This document shows, piece after piece, positions 8,572 through 16,665 of a DNA stretch of 54,854 bases; the stretch's first letter is position 1, and each line of letters starts with the position of its first letter. This stretch comes from UMGS1696 sp964463375 (GTDB lineage: Bacteria > Bacillota > Clostridia > Oscillospirales > CAG-272), in NCBI GenBank assembly GCA_964463375.1, contig CAYXBQ010000016.1, positions 1 to 54,854 on the forward strand, read 5' to 3'. The notes beneath the pieces were generated by a model, which made no database searches, was not told where the DNA came from, and was given only the letters and a program-made list of their open reading frames with translations. Made by a program: the position numbers and the translations under genes.

Positions 8572-8640
8572 GATGATTGGTTTCCTTCTTTTTTGTATTT
8601 CGATTGGTGCCTCTGTATGCACGGGTCGTAGTTACTATAT

Positions 8641-8670
8641 ATTATAGCACACCTGCCGGGGGGATGTCTA
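8641..8670 (-). promoter_or_regulatory. Promoter of the ABC importer operon
   Basis: On the minus strand TAGACA (8665-8670), an 18-base spacer and TATAAT (8641-8646) lie 70-100 bases before the ATPase start, so the operon can be transcribed independently of bmp and xpt. Confidence 0.65.
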
Positions 8671-8675
8671 TAGGG

Positions 8676-8777
8676 TTTTACAACAAAAAATGCGGGAATA
8701 TGATGTGGGGGGAGGATACCCTTTGTAATATGCATTTTGTATGGCTGCCGTGTTTTTTTCTAAGCCGTGTTGTAAAA
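8676..8777. repeat. 9-bp perfect inverted repeat upstream of the recombinase
   Basis: TTTTACAAC at 8676-8684 and GTTGTAAAA at 8769-8777 face each other across 84 bases, with CTATA-like flanks on both. They sit between the importer promoter and the recombinase gene. They could be recombinase or regulator sites, or chance in an A/T-rich gap. Confidence 0.4.
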
Positions 8778-8814
8778 TATAGGTGTATATTTTTTTGTTA
8801 TGGAGGAAAACGAT

Positions 8815-9423
8815 ATGGCGCAAAGCTATGGGTATATCCGTGTGTCGTCCCGAGACCAAAATGAAGAGCGACAGGTACGGGCTATGGAGGAATTTGGCAT
8901 CCTGCCGAAAAATATGATATGTGACATGCAATCCGGCAAGGATTTTGAGCGGCCGGGCTACAAACGGCTACTCAAAAAAATCAAGCCGGGGGATACACTT
9001 GTGATCAAGAGCATCGATCGGCTGGGACGCAACTATGAGGAGATCCTGGAGCAGTGGCGGCTTCTGACGAAGGAAAAGAAAGCGGATATTGTGGTTTTGG
9101 ACATGCCCCTGCTGGACACACGAAAGGGTAAGGATCTAACGGGAACGCTGATCGCAGACATCGTGCTACAGCTATTGTCCTATGTGGCGCAGACGGAGCG
9201 GGAGTTCATTCGGCAGCGGCAGCGAGAGGGCATCGAGGCAGCAAAGGCGCGTGGCGTACACTTTGGCAGAACGGCGATGGAACGGCCTGCCAACTACGCA
9301 GAGGTGAAAAGAGAATGGCAGTGTGGCAATATTTCCACCCGAGAAGCCGGTCGCAGGCTGGGGATCTCACATACGGGGTTCAAAAATTGGATACTGCAGG
9401 ATCAGAAGAAAGAAGTGCAATAA
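8815..9423 (+). CDS. Small serine recombinase (resolvase/invertase family)
   Basis: A 202-residue protein. The N-terminal catalytic domain starts GYIRVSSRDQNEERQ, with the nucleophilic serine at about residue 11, and continues with SGKDFERPGYKRLL, SIDRLGRNYEEI and the E-helix FIRQRQREGIEAAKARGVHFGR. A C-terminal helix-turn-helix (STREAGRRLGISHTGFKNW) binds DNA. The length fits Hin/Gin-type invertases and Tn3-type resolvases, not large phage integrases. The ATG at 8815 is chosen because GGAGG stands 8 bases before it; the ATG at 8800 overlaps that RBS. Directly downstream are two inverted 20-bp dyad sites with a 2-bp centre flanking a promoter, which suggests the enzyme inverts that segment. 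Confidence 0.9.
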   Translation: MAQSYGYIRVSSRDQNEERQVRAMEEFGILPKNMICDMQSGKDFERPGYKRLLKKIKPGDTLVIKSIDRLGRNYEEILEQWRLLTKEKKADIVVLDMPLLDTRKGKDLTGTLIADIVLQLLSYVAQTEREFIRQRQREGIEAAKARGVHFGRTAMERPANYAEVKREWQCGNISTREAGRRLGISHTGFKNWILQDQKKEVQ

Positions 9424-9476
9424 TGCTAAAAAATAGACGGGAAACAGCAGAATATGTGTGCGAATGCCCAAATGTA

Positions 9477-9496
9477 AACGAAGGTACACCTTTATT
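9477..9496 (+). repeat. Left putative crossover site (inverted dyad, AC centre)
   Basis: AACGAAGGT-AC-ACCTTTATT: two imperfectly symmetric 9-base half-sites around a central AC dinucleotide (9486-9487). The inner half ACCTTTATT is identical to that of the right site. Serine invertases cut around such 2-base centres. Confidence 0.7.
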
Positions 9497-9543
9497 GTCA
9501 TTTCTATCCAGCCAAAATTGCCTTGCCAGAATAGCTTATTTTA

Positions 9544-9572
9544 TTGCAATTATCTACAAACTATTATATCAT
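9544..9572 (+). promoter_or_regulatory. Weaker rightward promoter within the invertible segment
   Basis: TTGCAA (9544-9549), 17 bases, TATCAT (9567-9572). The hexamers are the same as those of the S-layer gene promoter at 34067-34095. In the orientation given here it could still allow some expression of the downstream genes. Confidence 0.45.
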
Positions 9573-9591
9573 CCCTGTTACTTTTTGTCAA
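9563..9591 (-). promoter_or_regulatory. Perfect leftward promoter within the invertible segment
   Basis: On the minus strand TTGACA (9586-9591), 17 bases, TATAAT (9563-9568), with a TG extension one base before the -10. In this orientation it reads toward the 3' end of the recombinase gene, where no minus-strand gene exists. After inversion it would lie at about 9509-9537 on the plus strand and start RNA about 140 bases before the DUF4190 gene. Confidence 0.75.
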
Positions 9592-9603
9592 TATGTATTC
9601 GTA

Positions 9604-9623
9604 AATAAAGGTGTACGTTTATT
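9604..9623 (-). repeat. Right putative crossover site (inverted dyad, GT centre)
   Basis: AATAAAGGT-GT-ACGTTTATT: a near-perfect dyad with a single mismatch between half-sites, centre 9613-9614. Read on the minus strand it has the same AC centre and the same ACCTTTATT half as the left site, which is the condition for inversion. Confidence 0.7.
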
Positions 9624-9683
9624 TTCACATGATCAACATAACCAGATGGTTGTTGAAATAAAAATGAGAGGAGACATTTTAAG

Positions 9684-9971
9684 ATGGAAAACAAATCCAA
9701 CGGAATGGCAACAGCGGCTTTGGTTTGTGGTATTTTGGGGATCATCGGTTCCTTTCTGCCTGTAGTAAAGTATTTCACTACAGTTCTGGCACTTTTGGGC
9801 ATCATTTTTGGTGTGAAAGGGAAAAAGATCTCTAAAGAAACCAATGTTGGCACGGGCCTTGCTACAGCAGGACTGGTTCTTGGCATTATCGGCACTATTT
9901 GTTCTGCGTCGAGTGTTATTTGCACTCTTGCATGTGCCGGTGTTGTAGGTGGTCTGGCGAGCGGCTTATAA
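9684..9971 (+). CDS. Small two-segment membrane protein (DUF4190-like)
   Basis: A 95-residue protein with the DUF4190 pattern: a short polar N-terminus, ATAALVCGILGIIG as first membrane segment with a second hydrophobic stretch after it, a basic loop GVKGKKISKE, and the repeated TGLATAGLVLGIIG segment. The two halves look like an internal duplication. It is the first gene after the invertible promoter segment and has GAGGAG 10 bases before the ATG. Its function is not known. It may belong to the type VII locus or simply be its leader cistron. Confidence 0.75.
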   Translation: MENKSNGMATAALVCGILGIIGSFLPVVKYFTTVLALLGIIFGVKGKKISKETNVGTGLATAGLVLGIIGTICSASSVICTLACAGVVGGLASGL

Positions 9972-10042
9972 TAAGGATTGCAAAAAGAGTCGGACATCTA
10001 TACATCGGATGTACCGGCTCTTTGGCATTTTTAGGAGGAAAT

Positions 10043-10813
10043 ATGATCCCAAACCTTACGATCGGTGCCAACACCATCAGTGCCTATATGCTTTGTACGA
10101 TGATCGGCGTATTGGTGGCGGGTGCTGTGACGATCCATAACGCCAAGGGCAAGGACACGCTCGTATTGACTACGGTATTGCTGTGGGCGGCGCCCGGCGT
10201 TGTTGTGGGCAGCCATGTGCTGTATGCCATCACCAACCTATCAGAGCTTGTATTGGCAATACAACAGGGGTGTGGCATACGCAGGATCATAGCATTTTTT
10301 GGTGGAAGCGTTTTTTATGGTGGTCTGATCGGGGGATGGATCTCCGCACGGCTCTATTGTAGGTTCGCACACATCGATCCTGCGGAATATGCAGATGATG
10401 CCGCTGTGTTCATTCCGCTATTTCATTGCTTTGGACGCATTGGCTGTTTTTTGTCCGGCTGTTGCTATGGGATCGAATGTCCCATTGGTTTTATATATCG
10501 GTATTCTTTGATCGAGAGTGCCAATTTTGTTCCACGGTTTCCCATACAGCTGGTGGAGGCACTGGGAAATCTGCTGCTATTTTTCATGCTTTACAAAGCA
10601 TACAACCATGCACGCTGTGTAGGAAATTTGCTTGCGGTATATGGTGTTTCGTATTCTGTCTTGCGATTTACAACGGAGTTTTTCCGGGGGGATGCCTATA
10701 GAGGATTTTTGTTTTCTCTTTCCACCTCGCAGCTCATAAGCATTGGCATCGGGTGTGTCAGTGCTATGGTATTGCTGTATCGCAGAAGGGCACAGGTGAT
10801 GGGTAATGGATAA
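10043..10813 (+). CDS. Prolipoprotein diacylglyceryl transferase (Lgt) family paralogue
   Basis: A 256-residue polytopic membrane protein. It has the Lgt-family signature in the CFGRIGCFLSGCCYG form and the late RFTTEFFRGDAYRG motif; in Lgt these arginines and glycines hold phosphatidylglycerol. The cysteine-rich variant of the signature is usual in Lgt paralogues rather than the housekeeping enzyme. The start at 10043 follows AGGAGGAA; the longer frame overlaps the upstream gene. It overlaps essC by 8 bases, so it is in the type VII operon. It could modify the locus's own lipoprotein (24375-26111), but that is inference. Confidence 0.8.
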   Translation: MIPNLTIGANTISAYMLCTMIGVLVAGAVTIHNAKGKDTLVLTTVLLWAAPGVVVGSHVLYAITNLSELVLAIQQGCGIRRIIAFFGGSVFYGGLIGGWISARLYCRFAHIDPAEYADDAAVFIPLFHCFGRIGCFLSGCCYGIECPIGFIYRYSLIESANFVPRFPIQLVEALGNLLLFFMLYKAYNHARCVGNLLAVYGVSYSVLRFTTEFFRGDAYRGFLFSLSTSQLISIGIGCVSAMVLLYRRRAQVMGNG

Positions 10814-13800
10814 CAAATGCATCATACTTTTTAACAATAAGGTGACGATCACCTATCCGTTGGCTGCGATCCTGGAGCATCCGGAGCGGATCCCCTCTTT
10901 TTTGGCAGAGGGGCTGGCGTGTCCGGTTTTGTTGACCTATGTGGAGGGAAAGCTGCTCTTAGAGAGACCTGCCACAGGGGGGATCACCATGAGCCTGAAC
11001 GGAAAGACCGCACCGGGCAGCATCGTCTTAGTGCCAAACGATCTGCTGACATGCAAATACAAGAACGATATGTGCTATCTGCTGTATACGGAGACGACGC
11101 AGCAGCAGACCTGTGCATACATCAAGATCCCGGAGGGAGAGACGCTTGGTATTGGTCGGCGGAAGGACAGCGGGATCTGCATCGACCATCCTGCCGTTTT
11201 GGAAAAGCATGCGGAGCTTCGGCGGACGGGGGGAACGCTGTACATGAAGGCGGCTTCCCAGGCATATACCTATGTCAACGGGATCTTGCACAGCGATACG
11301 GCATTGCAGGCGGGGGATCAGCTCCAGATCCTGCACTGCACGATCTATTGTATGGGAGATACACTATGTGTGGTCGGCCCGTGCGAGGTGTCTCAGGCGC
11401 GCCGGACGAAGCTCCCGGTGCAGGAGAAAAATACGGCAACGCCGCCCATGTTCACACCGGTGCCCCGGATCTATCGTTCTACGGATCAGGAGGATTTTGT
11501 GATCGATCCACCGCCGGCTCTTACGGTACGACGACCGGTGCCCTTTCTGTTGTCTGCCGGTCCCTCCATGACGATGTCTCTGGTCACGCTGGTCAGTGCG
11601 GCTGTCGGCATCGGCAATGCATATACCAAAGGCGTAGACAGCACGGTGATCACCAGTGCGATGATGGCCTTGTCTATGTTAGCCGGTGCGTTGCTGTGGC
11701 CGTGGCTGCTGCGGCGGTATCAGGAAAAGCAGGATGCGACAGCCGAGACACTGCGAAAGGCGAAATATACAGCATACATCAGACATGTGGAAGAGGCGAT
11801 CCAGCAGATCTATGACCATAACTATGATGTGATGGGAAAATACCAGTCTCCCGCTACGGCGCAGCTGACCACGGTATGGGATGGGGCAAAGGCGGCACGG
11901 TTTTTGTGGGAAAGAAGGATAGAGGATATTGACTTTCTATCGGTGCGTCTTGGCTGTGGTCGGCTGCGATCGGATATCACGGTACAGATCACGGAGCCGC
12001 ATTTTTCCATGCAGACAGATCCGCTGACCGAGCTACAGACGAAGATAGCCACCAAATATGCCGCCTACGAAGCTGCACCGATCACGATCTCCCTGCGGGA
12101 AAACCGGATCGCCGGGCTCTTTGGCAAAGCGCTATATACAGACCGTCTGCTCCAAAACATCATGGCGAGCCTACTGATCCTGCATACGCCACAAAACGTG
12201 CATACGGCCTTTCTGTTTTCCAACGACAGCCAGGCGCAGAAATATGCCTATTTGGCAGATGTGCCCCATGTATGGAGCTGTGATACGAGCAGACGATTTT
12301 TTGCTGCCGATGCAAAATCCATCGATGCGGTGCTGACCTACATGTATAACCAGGTCAACATACCGGCGGGAGCAGCTGCCCGGGGGACGGAGACCTACTA
12401 TGTGGTCTTTGCCTGGGAACGGCAGGGGATCGAGGACTCTGCCCTGTACCAATGCTGCCGAACCGGCTGCCAGACCGACACGCGGGTCTCCTTTGTGTTT
12501 ATCGCCGAAGAATACGGCAGTTTGCCCCAGGATTGTATGGCGGTGATCCAATGCAGCCGGGAGCTATACGGGGTATATGAAAAAAACAAAAATGACAACC
12601 GTCTGCTCCCCTTTGAGCCGGACACCTGTGACCCCCGGAAGCTGCAGGAGGTGATCCGCAAATTGGGTGCGCTTTCCATTCCGGCAGCGGCACAGGCGGT
12701 TTTGCCGGATCGGGTGGCGTTTTTGGATATGTTCCGGGCGGGCAATGTACACGAGCTGGGGATCCTGCAACGGTGGCAGCGCAAGACCTCCCATGCATCC
12801 TTAGCGACACCGATCGGGGCGGTAAAGGGCGGCGATATTCTGACATTTGACATTCACGAGGCTTTTCATGGCTGTCATGGGATCGTAGCGGGGACCACGG
12901 GCTCCGGCAAAAGCGAATTCCTACAATCTTATATATTGTCTATGATGGTCAACTACAGTCCGGAGGATGTCAATTTTGTTTTGATCGACTTCAAGGGCGG
13001 GGATATTGCCACACCCTTCCGAGGCCTGCCGCATCTGAGTGCGGTGATATCCAACCTTTCCAAAAATATTTTGTACCGTGCCATGGTCTCTTTGGAGGCG
13101 GAACAGATACGGCGGCAGAAATTGTTTGATCAAAAGAAAGAGGAGCTGGGGCTGGATAAGATCGACATCAATTCGTACCAAAAGCTGTACCATGCCGGTG
13201 TGCTCTGCGAGCCGCTGCCGCACATCATCATTATCATGGATGAATTTGCGCAGTTCAAAAACCAGCATGGCGAATATATGCAGAAGCTCATCAATATCGC
13301 ACAGATCGGCCGTAGCCTGGGCATCCATTTGATCTTGGCAACGCAAAAGCCGGATGGTGTGGTGGATAGCCAGATCTGGGGCAACTCTCGATTCAAGTTT
13401 TGCCTGAAGGTATTAGAGCGGGAGGACAGCAAGGCGGTGCTGCGGCGGGATGAAGCGGCATTTATTCAAAAACCGGGTACAGCCTATTTACAGGTGGGCT
13501 ATAACGAGATCTTTTCGCAGTTTCAGTCGGGGTATTGTCGTGCGAAGTATATGCCACGTGCGGCATACAGCAACGCAGAGGATATCACCGTTCGGTTGGT
13601 GGACAGCATTGGCAATGTGCTGGCCGAGGCGGTAGACGACGAAGTGCAGAATGGGCAGCAGCCTACCCACACGGAGACACAGATCACCGCTGTTGTCAAG
13701 GAGCTACAGCGTATCAGTGCGACTCTGGGGTACACGCAAACGCCGCTGTGGCTGCCGGAGCTACCTGCTTATGTATATGTAGAGGATTGTCCGGCGGAGG

Positions 13801-15284
13801 CGTTGGCAGAAGGGCTTGCTTTTGCCATTGGTCTGATGGATATTCCGACCGAGCAAAAGCAGAGCTGGCACATACACAGCTTTCTCCAGGACGGGAACAT
13901 GGCGATCTACGGCGCAGCGGGCACCGGAAAGACGACGGTGGTGCAATCGCTGCTGTTTCAAGGGATCCGTCGGTACACACCGATGCAGTTTCAGTATTGT
14001 ATTTTGGATATCCACGGAAAATCCTATGCGCCCTTTTTGCATACGACCTATGATTTCGGCAGTGCTGTAGCGGGCGAGCAGGACAAGCTGGAGATGACCT
14101 TTCAAAAGCTGACGCAGGAGCTTGCCTATCGGAAGGAGCTATTTGTGCGGCTGGGGGTCAACGCCTATGCAGAGCTGCTACACAAGGCACCGGACACCTT
14201 GCCCATGCTGGTGGTCGTTTTGGAAAACTATGTGAAATTCCGGGAAAGTGCCTTTGCCTATGAAGAGCAGGTCATCGATGTGGTCAGCTCCGGGCAGACC
14301 TATGGGATCTACTGTATCGTGACGACCAACAGCAAGGCGGGGATCTATTATAAGGTGCAGGAGCAGCTTGCCAAGGTGATCACGCTGCGTATGATCGATG
14401 CAGAGGCATACCGAGATCTTTTGGACGTTGCCATTGCTGTGGACATGCAGAAATGCAAGGGACGTGCGTTTGTGCGCCACCATGACCAGGCGGTGGAAAT
14501 GCAGATCGCACTGCCGATCCGGGATCCCGCCGGAAGCAATCGGCTCCAGGCCATGGAGGACGTACTGCAGCGGTATCGGGTACAGGAGCAGCCTGTTGCA
14601 CCGCACATACCCGCACCGGTAGTGACGCAAGCGGCTGCAGCGCCGGCGGTACCTATAGCGAAGGCGGCATACACCTATGTTTCCGCACCGCAGACGGCAG
14701 CTTCTCTGGCTGTCGGGTATGCTCTGCATACGCAAACGCCGGTTTATGTAGATTTGCAGCAGCACAAGCGGATCTATATCTGTAGCGAGCATATCCGGGA
14801 TTTTTCGGATCGGCTCGGGTCGCTGCTGCCGGCAGACACGGTGTACAAAAAATGGACGCTGACAGGCAGAGAGGAAGCATTGGGCGAGATATTGCAGGAG
14901 GTGGAGGACTGTGTGGCACAGGAGGTGCTGCCGATCCTGTGCATACCGGATTTCATTCGGTTCTATCAGGATATTTCCAATGCCGATGCCGATCGACTGG
15001 CACGCTTCATAGACGGTCACGAAGAACCGGTGTATATCACGTGTGCCGGCCTGGAGGAGCTGCCGCTGTATAGCGACACGCCACTGCATGTGCTGCTGTG
15101 CAAGCGAGCCTCTGTGATCCTCTTTACCGATGGTGTCCTCCGGGACAGCTATGCAAATCTGCTGAATGCATATGTATATCGCATGGATAAGGATATCCGC
15201 ACACAGGCATATACAGCCGAGCAATACTTTGTGGCTGTGCAGGATACCTTTACAGTGACCGATGGGGGAGGAGAGGGAGCATGA
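10806..15284 (+). CDS. essC: Type VII secretion FtsK/SpoIIIE-type ATPase EssC, with FHA domain
   Basis: A 1,492-residue protein, the usual EssC length, and the motor of type VIIb secretion at the inner membrane. Residues about 103-190 form a forkhead-associated domain (GIGRRKDSGICI...EKHAELRR); the serine normally found three positions before the conserved His is Leu here. Two hydrophobic segments lie at about 245-305. FtsK domain 1 has Walker A GTTGSGKS (about 696-703), FKGGD and Walker B IIIIMDEFA (about 805). Domain 2 has Walker A GAAGTGKT (about 1036) and a third, degenerate domain ends the protein. Domain 1 is therefore likely to be catalytically active. Short overlaps (8 and 4 bases) join it to the genes on either side. 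Confidence 0.93.
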   Translation: MDNKCIILFNNKVTITYPLAAILEHPERIPSFLAEGLACPVLLTYVEGKLLLERPATGGITMSLNGKTAPGSIVLVPNDLLTCKYKNDMCYLLYTETTQQQTCAYIKIPEGETLGIGRRKDSGICIDHPAVLEKHAELRRTGGTLYMKAASQAYTYVNGILHSDTALQAGDQLQILHCTIYCMGDTLCVVGPCEVSQARRTKLPVQEKNTATPPMFTPVPRIYRSTDQEDFVIDPPPALTVRRPVPFLLSAGPSMTMSLVTLVSAAVGIGNAYTKGVDSTVITSAMMALSMLAGALLWPWLLRRYQEKQDATAETLRKAKYTAYIRHVEEAIQQIYDHNYDVMGKYQSPATAQLTTVWDGAKAARFLWERRIEDIDFLSVRLGCGRLRSDITVQITEPHFSMQTDPLTELQTKIATKYAAYEAAPITISLRENRIAGLFGKALYTDRLLQNIMASLLILHTPQNVHTAFLFSNDSQAQKYAYLADVPHVWSCDTSRRFFAADAKSIDAVLTYMYNQVNIPAGAAARGTETYYVVFAWERQGIEDSALYQCCRTGCQTDTRVSFVFIAEEYGSLPQDCMAVIQCSRELYGVYEKNKNDNRLLPFEPDTCDPRKLQEVIRKLGALSIPAAAQAVLPDRVAFLDMFRAGNVHELGILQRWQRKTSHASLATPIGAVKGGDILTFDIHEAFHGCHGIVAGTTGSGKSEFLQSYILSMMVNYSPEDVNFVLIDFKGGDIATPFRGLPHLSAVISNLSKNILYRAMVSLEAEQIRRQKLFDQKKEELGLDKIDINSYQKLYHAGVLCEPLPHIIIIMDEFAQFKNQHGEYMQKLINIAQIGRSLGIHLILATQKPDGVVDSQIWGNSRFKFCLKVLEREDSKAVLRRDEAAFIQKPGTAYLQVGYNEIFSQFQSGYCRAKYMPRAAYSNAEDITVRLVDSIGNVLAEAVDDEVQNGQQPTHTETQITAVVKELQRISATLGYTQTPLWLPELPAYVYVEDCPAEALAEGLAFAIGLMDIPTEQKQSWHIHSFLQDGNMAIYGAAGTGKTTVVQSLLFQGIRRYTPMQFQYCILDIHGKSYAPFLHTTYDFGSAVAGEQDKLEMTFQKLTQELAYRKELFVRLGVNAYAELLHKAPDTLPMLVVVLENYVKFRESAFAYEEQVIDVVSSGQTYGIYCIVTTNSKAGIYYKVQEQLAKVITLRMIDAEAYRDLLDVAIAVDMQKCKGRAFVRHHDQAVEMQIALPIRDPAGSNRLQAMEDVLQRYRVQEQPVAPHIPAPVVTQAAAAPAVPIAKAAYTYVSAPQTAASLAVGYALHTQTPVYVDLQQHKRIYICSEHIRDFSDRLGSLLPADTVYKKWTLTGREEALGEILQEVEDCVAQEVLPILCIPDFIRFYQDISNADADRLARFIDGHEEPVYITCAGLEELPLYSDTPLHVLLCKRASVILFTDGVLRDSYANLLNAYVYRMDKDIRTQAYTAEQYFVAVQDTFTVTDGGGEGA

Positions 15285-15541
15285 CAAAGAAGCTATCGGT
15301 GTATATACGGATCGCCGATTCCTTTCAGACCTATCATTTTATGCTGCCGGCCACCATGCAGGTGGAGGTGGCACAAGGGCTGATATGCAGCATTCTCAAC
15401 ACCGTGGAACAGGCGGCGTATGTATCCGCAGCGTACCGCATGCTATCGGTATCCACCGGCTTTTTGCTGGCTCCATCCCATACCCTGCAGGAGGCCGGTG
15501 TGGCAGACGGTATGCATATCGTATTGGTAAAGGAGTTGTAA
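15281..15541 (+). CDS. YukD/EsaB-like ubiquitin-fold protein
   Basis: An 86-residue cytosolic protein starting in an ATGA overlap with essC. Its pattern (KLSVYIRIADSFQTYHFMLP, a middle helix, and a closing strand DGMHIVLVKEL after an xxTLQEAGVxDG turn) is that of the YukD/EsaB family, small ubiquitin-like components encoded with EssC in Firmicutes. They are needed for or regulate type VIIb secretion in other species. Its TAA is followed at once by the ATG of the next gene (TAAATG), so the genes are tightly co-translated. Confidence 0.75.
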   Translation: MTKKLSVYIRIADSFQTYHFMLPATMQVEVAQGLICSILNTVEQAAYVSAAYRMLSVSTGFLLAPSHTLQEAGVADGMHIVLVKEL

Positions 15542-15835
15542 ATGGCAGAAATACGGATCAATATAGCACAGGTGCGACAGCAGGCCCGGCAATTGGACAC
15601 AGCTGCTGCCCAGCTACAGAAGGAGCTGCGGCAGTTGTCCACGGCGAAGCAAAGCATACCTGCCTACTGGGACGGCACGACAGCACGAGCATTCGTACAA
15701 AGGCTCAACGAACAATATACAGCACTGGATCAGCTGCGCCGGGAGATGGAGTCTGTGGCAGATGATATTCGACGGGTGGCAGAGCAGATTCAGCGGCAGG
15801 AGGAAGCATTACAAAGGGCAGCGCAAAAACTATAA
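15542..15835 (+). CDS. WXG100-family protein 1
   Basis: A 97-residue, highly helical and glutamine-rich protein with a WDG turn at about residue 42 (AYWDGTTARAF) between two predicted helices, the WXG100 hallmark. Such proteins form helical hairpin dimers and are secreted substrates or chaperones of type VII systems. The start is directly after the stop of the YukD-like gene. It differs in composition from the other two WXG100 proteins of the locus and has no obvious C-terminal YxxxD/E signal. Confidence 0.85.
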   Translation: MAEIRINIAQVRQQARQLDTAAAQLQKELRQLSTAKQSIPAYWDGTTARAFVQRLNEQYTALDQLRREMESVADDIRRVAEQIQRQEEALQRAAQKL

Positions 15836-15853
15836 TATACAAGGAGAACGATC

Positions 15854-16159
15854 ATGGCACAAACAAACGGCTTTACCGTAACGACAGAGCGGCTGGACGA
15901 GGCTGCGAATCAGATCAAGGATAAGACAGCGCAGTATGATGCGGATGTCAAGAGACTGTACACAGAGGTGGAAAATTTGGCTTCTGCACAATGGAAGGGC
16001 ATTGCCAGCGATGCATTCCGGGCCAAGGTGGAGAGCTATCGGCCGGATTTTGAGGAGCTGAAAACGGCTCTGGAGCAATTTGCAGAGAGCCTCTTGACCA
16101 AGTCCAAGAATTACAGCAACACAGAAAATGCACTGACCAGTGCGGTACAGAACATCTGA
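15854..16159 (+). CDS. WXG100-family protein 2
   Basis: A 101-residue helical hairpin protein. The WKG turn (AQWKGIASDAF) is at about residues 47-49, after a long amphipathic helix. The RBS is AAGGAGAA. It lacks a signal peptide, as expected for type VII export. It is the middle of three consecutive WXG100 genes, and heterodimers among them are possible. Its sequence is related to the third protein only at the level of the family pattern. Confidence 0.88.
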   Translation: MAQTNGFTVTTERLDEAANQIKDKTAQYDADVKRLYTEVENLASAQWKGIASDAFRAKVESYRPDFEELKTALEQFAESLLTKSKNYSNTENALTSAVQNI

Positions 16160-16195
16160 TGCTGACACCGGCATAGAAAGACAGGGGTATAGAAT

Positions 16196-16477
16196 ATGGC
16201 AGATATTAAAGTAAGCTCTACCAGTTTGCAGGAGAAGGCGTCCTCTCTGAAATCGCTGGCAGATTCGATCAAGAACTACACAGAGGAGATGCAAAAGACG
16301 GTGGAGGGCCTGCGGTCCCATTGGGAAGGCACGGCTTCTGAGGAAACACGGGCTGCCTTCACAAAGTTCCAGGCTACCTTTGACGAAAAGTACCAGACCA
16401 TTATGAACTTCTCGAAGTATCTGGAAGAAGCGGCTAAGCAATACGAAGAGGTCGAAAAGGCCAACGCACAGACCTAA
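16196..16477 (+). CDS. WXG100-family protein 3
   Basis: A 93-residue protein with WEG at about residues 43-45 (SHWEGTASEETRAAF). It is the most EsxA-like of the three, with two regular amphipathic helices. The C-terminus (YEEVEKANAQT) carries a Y-x-x-x-[D/E]-like end, which could be the export signal read by EssC. A strong GC hairpin follows within 50 bases and may protect the 3' end of an abundant mRNA covering these small genes. Confidence 0.9.
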   Translation: MADIKVSSTSLQEKASSLKSLADSIKNYTEEMQKTVEGLRSHWEGTASEETRAAFTKFQATFDEKYQTIMNFSKYLEEAAKQYEEVEKANAQT

Positions 16478-16519
16478 GGCAGCGTTGTTCTGCGGGAAGT
16501 TGCAAAACGGATGGGAGAT

Positions 16520-16542
16520 GTGGGGGGACAGCTACCCCCCAT
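16520..16542 (+). other. GC-rich hairpin after the WXG100 genes
   Basis: Six Gs and six Cs plus flanking pairs enclose a 7-base loop. No T run follows, so it is more likely a processing or stability element, or a leaky terminator, than a full terminator. It would help the WXG100 proteins exceed the kinase encoded downstream. Confidence 0.4.
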
Positions 16543-16665
16543 CCCGCTATCCGACACAGGATCTCGGCATCCCCAAATTCCGAGAAGGTGGTTATACGTA
16601 TATAGAATGTGCTATGTATCTATAAGCGCTTTCTGAGAGTTGTACATAAAGGAGAATCATTTATC

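Larger units (their letters stand above)
9488..9612. other. Putative invertible promoter segment (phase switch)
   Basis: The 125 bases between the two inverted sites contain a perfect extended promoter on the minus strand and a weaker one on the plus strand, and no ORF. Inversion would keep the sites and turn the strong promoter toward the type VII genes that start at 9684. Basis: the sites and promoters are seen in the sequence; invertibility is inferred from the neighbouring serine recombinase. Confidence 0.6.

Noticed and set aside
8571..8622. Upstream start for the importer ATPase
   Set aside because: The extension MHTEAPIEIQKRRKPII is atypical for the family and lacks an RBS, while ATG 8571 has one.
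14178..15287. 369-codon minus-strand frame opposite the end of essC
   Set aside because: No family features; EssC third domain is on the plus strand with normal overlaps to its neighbours.
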